This document shows positions 45,601 to 54,413 of a DNA stretch of 64,000 bases, in pieces. The position numbers and the translations under genes are program-made. The notes beneath the pieces were generated by a model that saw only the letters and a program-made list of their open reading frames with translations, made no database searches and was not told the origin of the DNA. This stretch comes from Ischnura elegans. Its lineage: Eukaryota; Arthropoda; Insecta; Odonata; Coenagrionidae. Every line of letters begins with the position of its first letter. Position 1 is the stretch's first letter. The stretch covers positions 87,964,566-88,028,565 of the forward strand of contig NC_060251.1 in the NCBI RefSeq assembly GCF_921293095.1, given 5' to 3'.

Positions 45601-46565
45601 AAATAAATTGTCTAATTGAGCTTATGATTAATGTCTGTTTTGTATTTCAGGCATCTGATGGTGAAGTAATGTGGTGCTCAAGAATCAGTATATTAGCTGT
45701 TGCTGTTGCTTCGACTGGAGTTGCTTTCATGGCTGAGTCAATCTATGGTCTGTGGTAAGTAAAATTTCATAAAAATGGATAACCGTTCTCTTTAGCATGA
45801 AGTATAATGATTGTGATGAGTGAGTACCAGCAATTTTCTCATTTGTAATGTCTGCCTTGCATAAATCCCTCCTTTAAAGTTAAGCCTGTTTATCAAAAAA
45901 AGAGACAATCAATAGTACATATTTATTTGCATTTTAATACCTTGTGTGTTCGGCCACATACCGTATTTGTCTGAATATAGCCCCCCTTTTTTTCCCAAAA
46001 TGCCTGTGATAAAAGTTAAGGGGGAACTATATTCAAACCCATTTTTTTTTCCCGAAACTCAAGCCTCAACATTAGGGGGGCGGGGCTATATTCAGAGGGG
46101 GACTATATTCAGAGGGATACGGTAATTTACATTTGAAATTATCTTTTTAATTGATTGCTATATATTCTAATGCTCTCTTTCAACAGGTACCTCTCTTCAG
46201 ACCTGATGTATGTGCTTGTATTCCCTCATTTCTTAATTGCTATGGTTGCTCCTGGTGTTGGAACACCTCTAGCAAGTGCACTTAGCTTCATTGTTGGGAT
46301 AGTTTTGCGTGTATTAGTTGGAGAAGAGTCCATAGGATTGCCACCTGTGCTGAAATTTCCAGAGACTATACCAGTACGTACTTTGACAATGGCTGTGAGC
46401 CTAGTAGTATTGGTTGTTGTGTCTCTAATCAATCAGGCCCTAAGAAACAGGCAGAGGAGAACTGTTACTCGCTATAACGTTGGGGACATTGTGAGATCCA
46501 CTGACCTCCTGACCATGAATAGTAGGTCATTTACTCAAAAAGATCATGCCCCTATGCGAAGATAG
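33601..46565 (+). CDS. SLC5A7-like sodium-coupled (choline-type) transporter, 9 coding exons
   Basis: Coding exons: 33601-33829, 36990-37097, 37286-37441, 38138-38286, 40122-40277, 43845-43974, 44402-44613, 45651-45754, 46187-46565 (stop TAG). The spliced frame is 540 aa. An in-frame TAA at 33583 supports the ATG, and an acceptor at 33551-33554 implies an upstream non-coding exon. Family marks: GTAEE after TM2, RKRGYLTVFDPLQ, LSVAYTDVLQ, LLGGLPWQGYYQRALS, FFGVGAVTAAVMS.DS and SIYGLWYLSSDLMYVLVFP, with about 13 predicted membrane spans. SLC5A7 proteins import choline with Na+ and Cl- at the plasma membrane of cholinergic neurons. This copy is divergent: the usual WVGGGYINGTAE reads TQIGGAFLSGTAE. 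At the expected Na2 site in TM8 the Ser-Ser pair reads Ser355-Thr356. The C-tail is short and basic. It is therefore probably a paralogue, and its substrate is uncertain. Confidence 0.93.
34288..34400 (+). repeat. Second copy of the 115-bp segment of 32229-32345
   Basis: Near-identical to the upstream copy, including ggatctaagcttgctgcaat-type wording (here agaatctaagcttgctgcaa). It sits in transporter intron 1. Confidence 0.85.
35439..35732. mobile_element. hAT MITE (CAGGGATCTTAAA type)
   Basis: It starts cagggatcttaaacg and ends ggttgaagtcccttg. Inner words ggcccacaatg and gggctgcatgtggcctgg resemble the widespread hAT elements that end in CAGGGGTC..AAAC. The 8-bp target duplication is attaatag / atttatag (35431-35438, 35733-35740) with one mismatch. 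Confidence 0.82.
35794..36041. mobile_element. hAT-type MITE, CAGTGGCG family
   Basis: Starts tagtggcattgccagg and ends cgctaccccactg, with G runs near the left and near the right end. The duplication is ccataagt / ccataaga (35786-35793, 36042-36049). Confidence 0.75.
37501..37713. mobile_element. Inverted-repeat MITE in transporter intron 3
   Basis: Arms of about 50 bp: aataaaatgataaaacttat and tggtttattaataat on the left reappear inverted on the right (attattaataaaccat, aagtttatcattttatt). The superfamily is not assigned. Confidence 0.75.
38650..39465 (-). mobile_element. Decayed non-LTR reverse transcriptase in transporter intron 4
   Basis: From high to low coordinate: LKELDAGVKAGRLMFKSARF, VLVDALGKQSE, YGMRI, then open 39297-39052 with NRRNSKDIKTG and EAFMNRKELLRESL, then stops and KLKWMKRMSN. 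This is the same order as the 7293-8154 copy, so it is the same family, far more degraded. It is antisense to the transporter. Confidence 0.82.
39470..39724. mobile_element. hAT-type MITE, CAGTGGCGTA family
   Basis: Starts cagtggcgtaactag and ends tagttacgccattg. The middle is nearly the same as that at 6558-6815. Target duplication gtccttgg / gtcctcgg (39462-39469, 39725-39732). Confidence 0.83.
40298..40787. mobile_element. hAT-like MITE with a nested repeat, transporter intron 5
   Basis: The left part, ggcgtagcgaggggggg..ttttgagggataaac, and the right part, gcgcctaaaacccccc..tagc, match the MITE inside the 54-58 kb tandem units. A segment around 40585-40715 (gttgcggcaactaaa, gtgcacggggcc, caactaaatagttgc, gtgcatgggggcc) is absent from those copies and looks like a second, nested insertion. 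Confidence 0.65.
41107..41971. mobile_element. Inverted-repeat element, ~865 bp, with a nested MITE
   Basis: The left arm 41107-41165 and right arm 41913-41971 are inverted copies (aggtgtttcag, gccattatcatgtccactgc and their complements). Inside, 41533-41803 is a hAT-like MITE of the kind seen at 52999-53267 in opposite orientation. The superfamily of the outer element is not assigned. Confidence 0.78.
41972..42534. other. Intron sequence with a CpG-rich repeat-like patch
   Basis: 42030-42240 is richer in CpG than its surroundings and contains ttcggtccttcgggccgg, a wording I associate with retroelement debris, though I cannot place it. No exon fits. Confidence 0.35.
42535..43265. mobile_element. 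TTAA foldback element (long inverted arms), copy 2
   Basis: TTAA at 42535-42538 and 43262-43265 flanks ccctttcactgctg and cagcagtgaaaggg. The arms fold around a centre near 42880 with the same inner words as copy 1 (32587-33335) but inverse orientation. Near one end is a perfect palindrome gtgaacgtacc|tggtacgttcac. The open frames across it (43047-43499, 43090-43434) come from the repeat and are not genes. Confidence 0.9.
44808..44985. mobile_element. MITE with GGCCTGTTTACACG-type ends
   Basis: Starts ggcctgtttacacgatacat and ends inverted near ggttacacggtgcatcaag. Internal tacgagttaatgtacgt and aatgcatgaacc/ggttcta..gcatgcatt pairs give a foldable 175-bp unit in transporter intron 7. Confidence 0.6.
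45955..46128. mobile_element. Foldback MITE in transporter intron 8
   Basis: The ends taccgtatttgtctgaatat and the inverted atattcagagggatacggta enclose C-rich and G-rich halves (tagccccc / gggggactata), so most of the 170 bp can form one hairpin. It lies 60 bp upstream of the last exon. Confidence 0.75.
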
Positions 46566-47340
46566 TTGAACTTGATTGTGTATCCACTGTCAATTTTATA
46601 AAGATATTTTAGAACATTCATGACGAGTAGCACTTCTTCCAAAAAATGTTGGAACTTGCGAAAGAAGTTGTTGGGGACAATTTTCTGGTGGGTTGAGTGA
46701 ATTTTTTGGTATACACTCAGGATGGTGTTCTATTTAAGTGGATGCTTGAGCTTGAGCTTGATGAAGAATTTTAGTACAAAATTATCTTTTCATTATGAAT
46801 AGGATTTAATGTGATGACTGATGTTCCTTTAAAGGAATGCTGTAAATGTGAAATAATAGTGATTGTTTTTAGTTGATAAATATTGTTTGTGACAGTGCTC
46901 TTTTTGAAGATTGAAAGGAATACAGAAATTTTTGAGGTAATTTTAATGTTGTGATCAGTGCGCTCACTACTGTAACAAGTTGTGATGAAACCGTGTGAAC
47001 TGGAATTTCATGTTTTTAATGAATATGCATCCTAAAAATGTATTCAATGTTCCTGTAATCTAATGTCCAACATTACTAAGTTTAATACGTTGCTACTCTA
47101 CTCTTTTATAATAATTTCATGAAATATGAGTCAGTGAGCAGTTGGAAATGGGTTTTATAGTATATATGTATGTAGATGACGATGATTGTCATCGTTATCA
47201 AGGTTTTGCCGGAAATGAAGAACTATGCTTGTTGGATTGCAAAAACAATTTTACTGTGGCTTTTGTTATTGGATTGAATTTTATTTTCATTAATTTGTTA
47301 TTGTTTAATAATGAGTAAATATTTTCTTTAATTAAATGAG
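46566..47340. other. Transporter 3' untranslated region and flank
   Basis: The sequence following the stop is AT-rich with no coding signal. An attaaa variant signal is present near 47330, just before the retrotransposon relic, and could be the 3' end. Confidence 0.4.
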
Positions 47341-47344
47341 ATTT

Positions 47345-48100
47345 TTTTATTGAGCTCTTTGAAAGAGCGAAGTTACTGTGCTACCTATTAAACCTACATC
47401 CTGCAGTGCCATTTCACATTGGTTGGTGCAGTAATAGTAGTCAGGACAAGGATGTGGAAGGCAAGGGGAAACCACCACATTATCATCCTGAGGAGCCGAA
47501 GTTACTGCACCCATAAATAATATTATCATTCTCTCCCTTACCTGTTTACCTAGCATTCTTCCCTCTGTCACATAGTTTAACTTCCCCTCTTTGCCTAGTA
47601 TTTGCACTGTCCAAAGTGGTGGCCTTCTCCTTATCTCATCTAGAGATTACCTCTCACCACCATGTTTAGAACTTCTTTGTTTGTATTCCTCTCCTTAAAT
47701 CTTACTGTCATTCTCCTTTACAGTCTATTCTCAAATGTGTGTAACCTAATCTTGTTCTTTTTCTTCACTACCAATTTTTCTGTACTGTAATGCGCTACAC
47801 TTAAGATCTGACACTCTACCAGCCTCTTCTATGCCGTCTTACAATACGATCCACTCATCAATTGTTTCCCATTCATAGTTTTCACCTTCGCTTACCTTAT
47901 TCTCTTCTTGATATCCTCACTGCTATATCTTTTTTCCTTGAACGAGCTTCCCAAATAGTTAAGCTGTTCATTCTGCTAATGTTCGCGTACATCTACATGT
48001 TAAGCCTCACTCTTCTTTCTCATGATGCTCTTAAAATTATTTAACTTTTGTATCCTTCTGATTTTCTTCTGACATTATTCCTTGCACTCTTGACTGAGCA
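47345..48100 (-). mobile_element. Decayed non-LTR reverse transcriptase C-terminal half
   Basis: Minus-strand frames show RLVECQILSVAHYSTE, KNKIRLHTFENRL, RFKERNTNKEVLNMV, then EGRMLGKQVRERM (47530-47570). This is the same linear order as in the other relics (ALYGAE.WTL, FE.W, NDEV, EGRMLGK..RGR). Multiple stops. Pyrimidine-rich sequence to about 48740 may be its upstream part. Confidence 0.75.
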
Positions 48101-48739
48101 TAACTATGTAGCAATATTTACAAGCCTTTCAGTGACTGGATAATTGATATTTGATCATTGATGAGGCTCACTGATTTAAGTATCAATCCCTCCCCTTGAC
48201 CTCCTACTTTCTCTAACTCTTCTCACACCTCTCTTGCCATGTTCTCAACATTGACATTAATCTTGTTCTAGTAATTGTTTGCTCTCTGTCTGTTTAGAAT
48301 CCTCTGTGTTACTTTTGCTGCATGTGATATCGGAAAATGGTCCTATAGTTTCTGCAATCAACACTTTTGTACTTATTCAGTCTCAGAATTAGAACTGTCT
48401 TCACAGAATTCTTGGGCTAAGACCCTCCTCATATATACTACAGATTTGTTGGAAAAACCTCCTCCCACCCATCTGTTAATTCTTATGAAGCTCACAAGGT
48501 ATATTTTCCATTCTCAATGCTTTTCTTGTTGACATATCTTTGAGGACTTTCAATTTTCATTTCTATAATCTCTAATTCAAGGTTATCCTCACTGAACTTA
48601 ACAGCTTCTGTGTTCAATATTTCTGGCAAATTACAGCTGTCATAAAGTTGAAATTTTTATTATTATTTCCTCCATGATTTTGTGTTTCTTGATCCTTCCG
48701 ATCTTAATGAATTCTTATGGCGTCTCTGACTCAATTCTT

Positions 48740-49640
48740 TTTCCTGTTTAACTCTCCCATTCATCCTCTGCTGTCTCTCTATCACCTATGTAGTTGTAGG
48801 AAGTAATTTAGATTAGTCTTTGGTATTCCCTTCTATATTGAATGTTCCACTCCATGTACCTTTGGCTTTATTTAAGCATATTTCAACCCCGTATCATAAT
48901 TCATTTGCTCTAGGTTTAGATCCAAATACAAATATGCCATCGTGAAACCTTTCCTAGTTTTTCATAACACTAATCAATCTTATTTTAACCATGAGAGAAA
49001 TTGACAATGATTGAAATAGAACAATGATAAGGGTTGGGTGCTTTTTAGTCCGTATGAACTTAAGGAAGTTTGTTGCTTGGAATTACCAATTAAGTTGATT
49101 GTATTTACTCTTATGCACTGAGGCGAGTACTCACTATCATTTTCAATAATATTTAGACACCCACCTTTACGGCACCGAAAACCGACGAGGATGGACGTGA
49201 ATGCGACTAAGCCATAGAAACTGGATTCAAACTCCTGGGGCAGAAGTCCCAGTGGATGGAAAAAAATTATTTTCGATTCCACCCCAAATTTTTATTTGAC
49301 GACACCTTTTAACTAACATGATACATTGGATAAGAGAGAACTGCTCAGAATTTGAGTCAGCAAAGAGCTGAATGTTAAGTTTTCGAAAGTATTTGCCATA
49401 TTTTGAATGAATGCCCTGAAAGGAGTGCGAAGTAGTGCCTCTCTTTCACATTTTAATTCAAACATCTATCCACTACTCACTTGACGAATCCTTGCTTCGA
49501 TATGGCTCTGCTGCAAATATTTGTCGTTTCCAGTGCGACAAATTTGAAGTTATCATAACTCCAGGATATTTCATTTCATCTGATGCCTCCATGCACAACA
49601 TATTCATTGGGATTGTTGGATGTCCGATGCAAGAAACTTT
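48740..49640. other. Intergenic, nothing recognised
   Basis: AT-rich, no exon or repeat boundary found. Confidence 0.35.
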
Positions 49641-49653
49641 CTGCCGTGCCATG

Positions 49654-49896
49654 GGCGTACCCAGCGAGGGGCAGGAGGGGTCAGCGCCCTCCCCCCCCAG
49701 AAGCAAAAATCGCAAATGTCTTTGTGGAAAATAATACTTTTTCAAGCAAATAATTTTAAAAACTAATATAGGGCTATTACAGTTTCCTTAAAATGTAGAT
49801 TTCATTCACCTTTTCCATGCTTAAATCTTACCTACAACTTGAACCACAACAATGGCTGCCCCCCTCCCCCCTAGTTTTGATCCTGGGTACGCCCTT
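49654..49896. mobile_element. hAT-type MITE, GGGCGTACCCAG family
   Basis: The ends ggcgtacccagcg and inverted ctgggtacgcc are bracketed by the perfect 8-bp duplication gtgccatg (49646-49653, 49897-49904). C-rich runs lie inside both ends. Confidence 0.85.
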
Positions 49897-50564
49897 GTGC
49901 CATGCGTTTGCCGTGGAGTTGAACACATTGCGTTTCCTATGTATTGAAATTCAATGAAATTTATTGGAAAAACGTTTATTTTTTGTTGATGTCGTACATA
50001 TTTTATTTCCTCAAGTTATTTTCGTATTGTCAGAGTCAGTGTAATTCATGTAAATACATAGAAAGTACCAACTCAGTCACATCAATAACTTCCGATGCAT
50101 ACATTGCCAAAACTGGGTTGTTTTTGAATTTGAAGCAGTGAACCGTCCCTCACTCTGAGGGCGTCGGTAGAGCAGCTTAGCGGGTGGTGTAATCCTCCGC
50201 CACTGTACTGGGCAAGACAACGGTCAACAGGGGCCTATTTTATCTGAGGTCAAATGGGCCCAATGTACAAAAAGCGGTGTTGCCCCGCAAGAATTCGGCA
50301 TTTCTGTTTTGCTGAGCCTCTCGTCGAGTGTTCACCGCTAAAAGAGCTACTCCTGAGAGACGGACCCATGGCACCTTAATGAAGACCACCGCTACCTCCG
50401 CAGCCAAGGTAATGACGTACCAAAACTCCCTACCTTCCCTTTTCTCCTGAGTCTGTTTGCTTTCCTTGAGCCGGTCACAAATCGGTGGGGATTCAATGAC
50501 GATCGTTCTTTTTTGTTTATTACTTATATTTGTTTTTCAATCGGTTTTCCTTTCTACCTTTTAA

Positions 50565-50915
50565 GCGTATTGTTATTTGTAATTTTCATAGCGTTGTTTG
50601 TTTACTCCTCTATCAATGACGTTTTGCCCTGGTTGGTTGGCGACCTAACTATTTTGTTTATCTACTCTAAGAAACAATACCATCCTTAAGTGATGTTCTT
50701 ATATTATATATCTTAAGTGATGTTTAAATGAAGTGTCATTCGATCTAAATTGAAGTCTTACTATTAATTTACGATATAACCAGTGTCCTCTAGCGGGGAT
50801 ATTAGTTCACTGTTGTTACAGTTTGGTCGCCAACCGACGAGGATAAAACATCAGCGATAAAGAAGTAAAACGTAGAACACGACTGAAAATTACAAATAAC
50901 AACAAAACGACACCG
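50565..50915. mobile_element. Foldback repeat with ~100-bp arms
   Basis: Left 50565-50660 and right 50815-50915 are inverted copies (tgttatttgtaattttc, gttggcgacc and complements). No coding content. The superfamily and target duplication are not resolved. Confidence 0.75.
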
Positions 50916-51840
50916 CACTCCTCGGGCGTGCATGCACGTTTCAGCAGCGATAGGAGAAGTTAATTATGCTGTAACTCTTTTTCTCCGGGATGGCGTCTTG
51001 GCCTGGGATTCGCCCGTGGCGTGTGGAAAACCGAAACCCCACGCAGGCCGCCGTGAGCGAGCTTTAGGATGATGTAGCGTCCATAGAGATATTTTTCGTT
51101 GCTGCCCTCCGTCTATTTCCTAAAGATTTCACGCTCAACATCACATCTGGGACTATTTTGCATGGAGCGAATGGATTTGCGTGTGAAATTGTGACCCCTG
51201 TCATTGGAACTGAGTAATTCGTGCGTTTTCAATTCTAAGGCAACTAGAGCATTGTTGACAGTGGCCGTGACGATGATCTCCCCGGCCACTATTGTTGCCG
51301 CAAAAATGTCTGGTAGGTACCTACGGTGTTGTCAGGCACCCCTAAGTTGAGTGATCTGTTTCCATGCCAGCCAGGGTTCATCATAATAATAACTCAACAA
51401 TCCTAAGGTAACTTCGGTGTTGCATGATAAGTTAAGATGGGCGTCCACTTACATAAGTAAGGCCTCAAATTATTGAATTCAAAATGATCTATGGCAATGA
51501 TGCCGCATTTCCTTTGATTCTGCTTTCCATCAACTCTCCTTTAAGCTTATACAGTGGTTAGTGTATGGTTAGTTGTGTTTTCTTGGATTACCAAGTGCTG
51601 TAGTTGAAAAAAAATTTAGGCGGTACTCATAAAAAATTCCAACAGCTGAACATGTATTATACATACGGCTGCGAAGGTATTTTAACCGGAACCCTTATAA
51701 CGAGTTTGGATTTTGGGGGGTACGGCGTACCGGCCCAACTACAGCACTGGGATTACCCCTCTATCTGACTATTCAAAGACGCCCATCAAAATATCTAAAT
51801 GCCAGAAAATAATGTACCTGATAAAATGCCTTGATGCGAT
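50916..51840. other. Intergenic with a CpG-bearing patch and an exon-like segment
   Basis: 50920-51110 is CpG-rich. 51240-51312 could be an exon: a pyrimidine-tract acceptor ending ctaag, 24 open codons of hydrophobic sequence (ALLTVAVTMISPATIVAAKMS) and a gtaggt donor. I found no neighbouring exons, so it is not called as a gene. Confidence 0.35.
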
Positions 51841-51848
51841 GTAATGTC

Positions 51849-52760
51849 ATCATCATTATCAATAGTCAAAAATCCTTTGGCTGGTTTGACGCAGTTCTCC
51901 ACTCAACTCTCCCTTCAGCTAATCTTTACACACCTGCAGTCTTCTCTTTCACATCCTTTTTTACTTGTTGTTAAGATTTCTATGAAATACGTAATTTCGT
52001 ATCTTCGCGGACAAAGCCGTTTTTATCAACGAAAAATAACTCTGTACTTCGGTAGTCAAGGGTTTGTTGACTTACTTTGTTGAGAGTTCCTTTTTACTGA
52101 TGGTTGAGAATAAAAAAACCGAAGAAAGATAGTGGAACCTGATTTTTTATTTTTCCGGACTAACTGCCGAAGCTTGTTCATCTGCGCGAAGACTTCGTCA
52201 TCAAAACAGGTATTGTCCGAGGGGGAATGTTAAGATTTCAATGAAATACATAATTTCGTATCATCGCGGACAATGCCGCTTTTTACCAACGGAAAATTAC
52301 TATGTACTTTGGTAGTCAAGGGTTTGTTGACTTACTTTGCTGAGAGTTCATTTTTAATAATGGTTGAGAATAAAAAAACTGAAGTCAGATAGTGGAACCT
52401 GATTTTTTTGTTTTTCCGGACTAACTGCCGAAGCTTGTTCAGCCGCGCGAAGACTTCGTCTACGGAGTATCGCAAATAATACTTTTTTTATCACTTGTTC
52501 CACTTATTTTGTTCGAGGCCTTTCTTTTCAGATCTTGACATCTACCTACTTGTCCCTTGACGATTGTCTTCATCAGGCCCTCATGTCTCAGGATATGGCC
52601 TTTAAGTTTGTCCCGTCTTCTTATCAATGTTTTCATGAGGCTTTCTGAGGTTTTCTTCTCTCGCACTATTCTTAGGACTTCCTCATTACTTCACACGGTC
52701 GATGCATTTGATCCTCGTCATTCTTTTTAAGCATCACATTTCATAGGCCTCCACCCTTGA
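51849..52760 (-). mobile_element. Non-LTR retrotransposon tail, interrupted by an insertion
   Basis: 51849-51969 and 52493-52760 together match the 1163-1650 relic: the catcatcattatc..ggtttgacgcagttctcc tail, then cttgacgattgtcttcatca, then minus-strand MKTLIRRRDKLKGHILRHEGL (52630-52570). Between the parts sits 51970-52492, absent from the 1163 copy. Confidence 0.82.
51970..52492. mobile_element. 523-bp insert made of a ~259-bp tandem pair, flanked by acttgtt
   Basis: Both units begin gttaagattt.(a/t)atgaaata (51970 and 52229) and run in parallel to gcgcgaagacttcgtc (52184, 52445) with a few substitutions. The 7-bp word acttgtt (51963-51969, 52493-52499) flanks the whole insert as a likely target duplication. 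There is no terminal inverted repeat or coding sequence. Confidence 0.72.
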
Positions 52761-52998
52761 TTTCTCCGGTCAGCAGCGTTACTGAAGAAGAATTGATGCG
52801 GATTCCCTTTTTTAGAGATCAAATGTAACAATAACAAGTATCTCGCGTATTTGGATGGAACCCCTTTCGTATAAGCAGGCAGAGAGGAAAATGGTCAACT
52901 TTTAATGACCGCGCCTAAAAAAATTAATTTCTTGTAGTGCTAGTTAACTGATGAACATATTACTGAAAATGAGAACTCCTTAAAGATAATATGGGAAC

Positions 52999-53267
52999 CA
53001 GTGGCGCCGACTCCATGGGGCCTTAGGGGGCCCGAGCCCCCTCAAAAATTCGTTATGGGCTTGAGGAAAAAATGTGTCAGGCTTGTCGATTTTCCCCGAA
53101 GTGTCCAGATATCGAGATTCGAGTTATCAGGGTCCTAATGTTGATCTTCTGAAATGACGAATGAATGATGACTCTTCGGAAATGCTTAAAAACCTACTTA
53201 TAAAATTTACCGGGGCAAGAGCCCAGGTTTGGGCCCCCCCAATATTTTTTGTAAGTCAGCATCCCTG
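52999..53267. mobile_element. hAT-type MITE, CAGTGGCGCCGACTCC family
   Basis: Starts cagtggcgccgactccatgg and ends gtcagcatccctg, with a perfect 8-bp duplication atgggaac (52991-52998, 53268-53275). Its inverted relative is at 41533-41803. Confidence 0.88.
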
Positions 53268-53279
53268 ATGGGAACAATT

Positions 53280-54060
53280 AGAAAGACGTCACCCAAATCG
53301 GGCCCAAGTGTCTATGTGGGATGTAGTGTCTGTTCGCATGAGGCGATTCATTAATTTGTCTAACGCTATTTTCAACTTTACTTCCATTACGTCTATTTTT
53401 TGTATGTGATAAAATTAAATTTCCACTTAGCTTTAGAGCCACAAATTTAAGAAAAAAATAACATGACAACAAATCCGAGGCATATTTTTAAAAATTCTAA
53501 ATGGTTTAATTGCTGTGTGGGTTAATGCGATTAGGATTTATTTATCGAACAATTGCTATTGCTTTCCGTTCATTATATAGTAGTCGCTAATGGAGATACG
53601 CCTAAGATATGTACCGATTTGAACATGTATTTGAAGACTCGGGAGAAAGCAATGAATGATCAATGACCCCTGGCAGGCTGCTCCAGTGCTCCCTTTCTTC
53701 ATAGAGATACTTCCCTCTTCACTTCACTCGAGATCATAATTCACGAAATGGTGAATTTGCACGATTTGGCCAATTGAAAAGTATAATTACTTCGATCGGT
53801 TTGAAAATAGGTTTCTTTTTGTTTCACGTGATCTAGATCAATAAAATGACAATTTAAAAAATAGGTATTTAGAACTCCAAATGCCCCCAAAAAGTACAGT
53901 AATAGAGGCAGTTGGAAACACTGTACTTGACAGAAAATTTAGTGTTTCGACAATTTTTCGTTAGGTTACAGACATTTCAGTGGGGTTCAAATCTATGACT
54001 TTTTGTCGTATCTCGTCTCGTTCACCCCAAACATTTGTATGTATGTCAGTCGTCGGAAGT
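53280..54060. other. Intergenic, nothing recognised
   Basis: No exon, RNA gene or repeat boundary found. Confidence 0.35.
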
Positions 54061-54065
54061 GGGTT

Positions 54066-54413
54066 TTATAGTATACTAGCAAACCACCCGTCGTTGCTCG
54101 GGAAGAATAGTACGCAGAGAAGTGGGAAACTAGGAACTTGGATTTCATGATTATATAGGATTCCTATGTTTTCTCTTTGAGCGTGTCAAGAGGAGTGTCT
54201 ATCCGTCAGGATGTCCTACCGCAGAGGTTGTATGACGTGACGTAACAAACGATAATGTGATTACGACGAAAAGGACTCGTCGGACGCTACCGAAAATAGC
54301 ACTACGGGGTTTGGGAGAATGAGATGTACCAATGTACTAACTTTGATCGCAATCAGTGCAGCCGTATGGAAACGCATAGCGGACCGACTAACAGGCATCC
54401 TTTTTTATATATC
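54066..54413 (+). repeat. Short dispersed repeat, TATACTAGCAAACC...TTATATAT
   Basis: A plus-strand relative of 17977-18305 (inverted). It begins tatactagcaaaccacccg, has a late cagtgcagccgta word and ends ttttttatatat directly against the first 2.1 kb unit. The start (ctagc..acccg), late word and AT tail echo the termini of that larger unit, suggesting one family of elements with shared ends. Confidence 0.7.
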
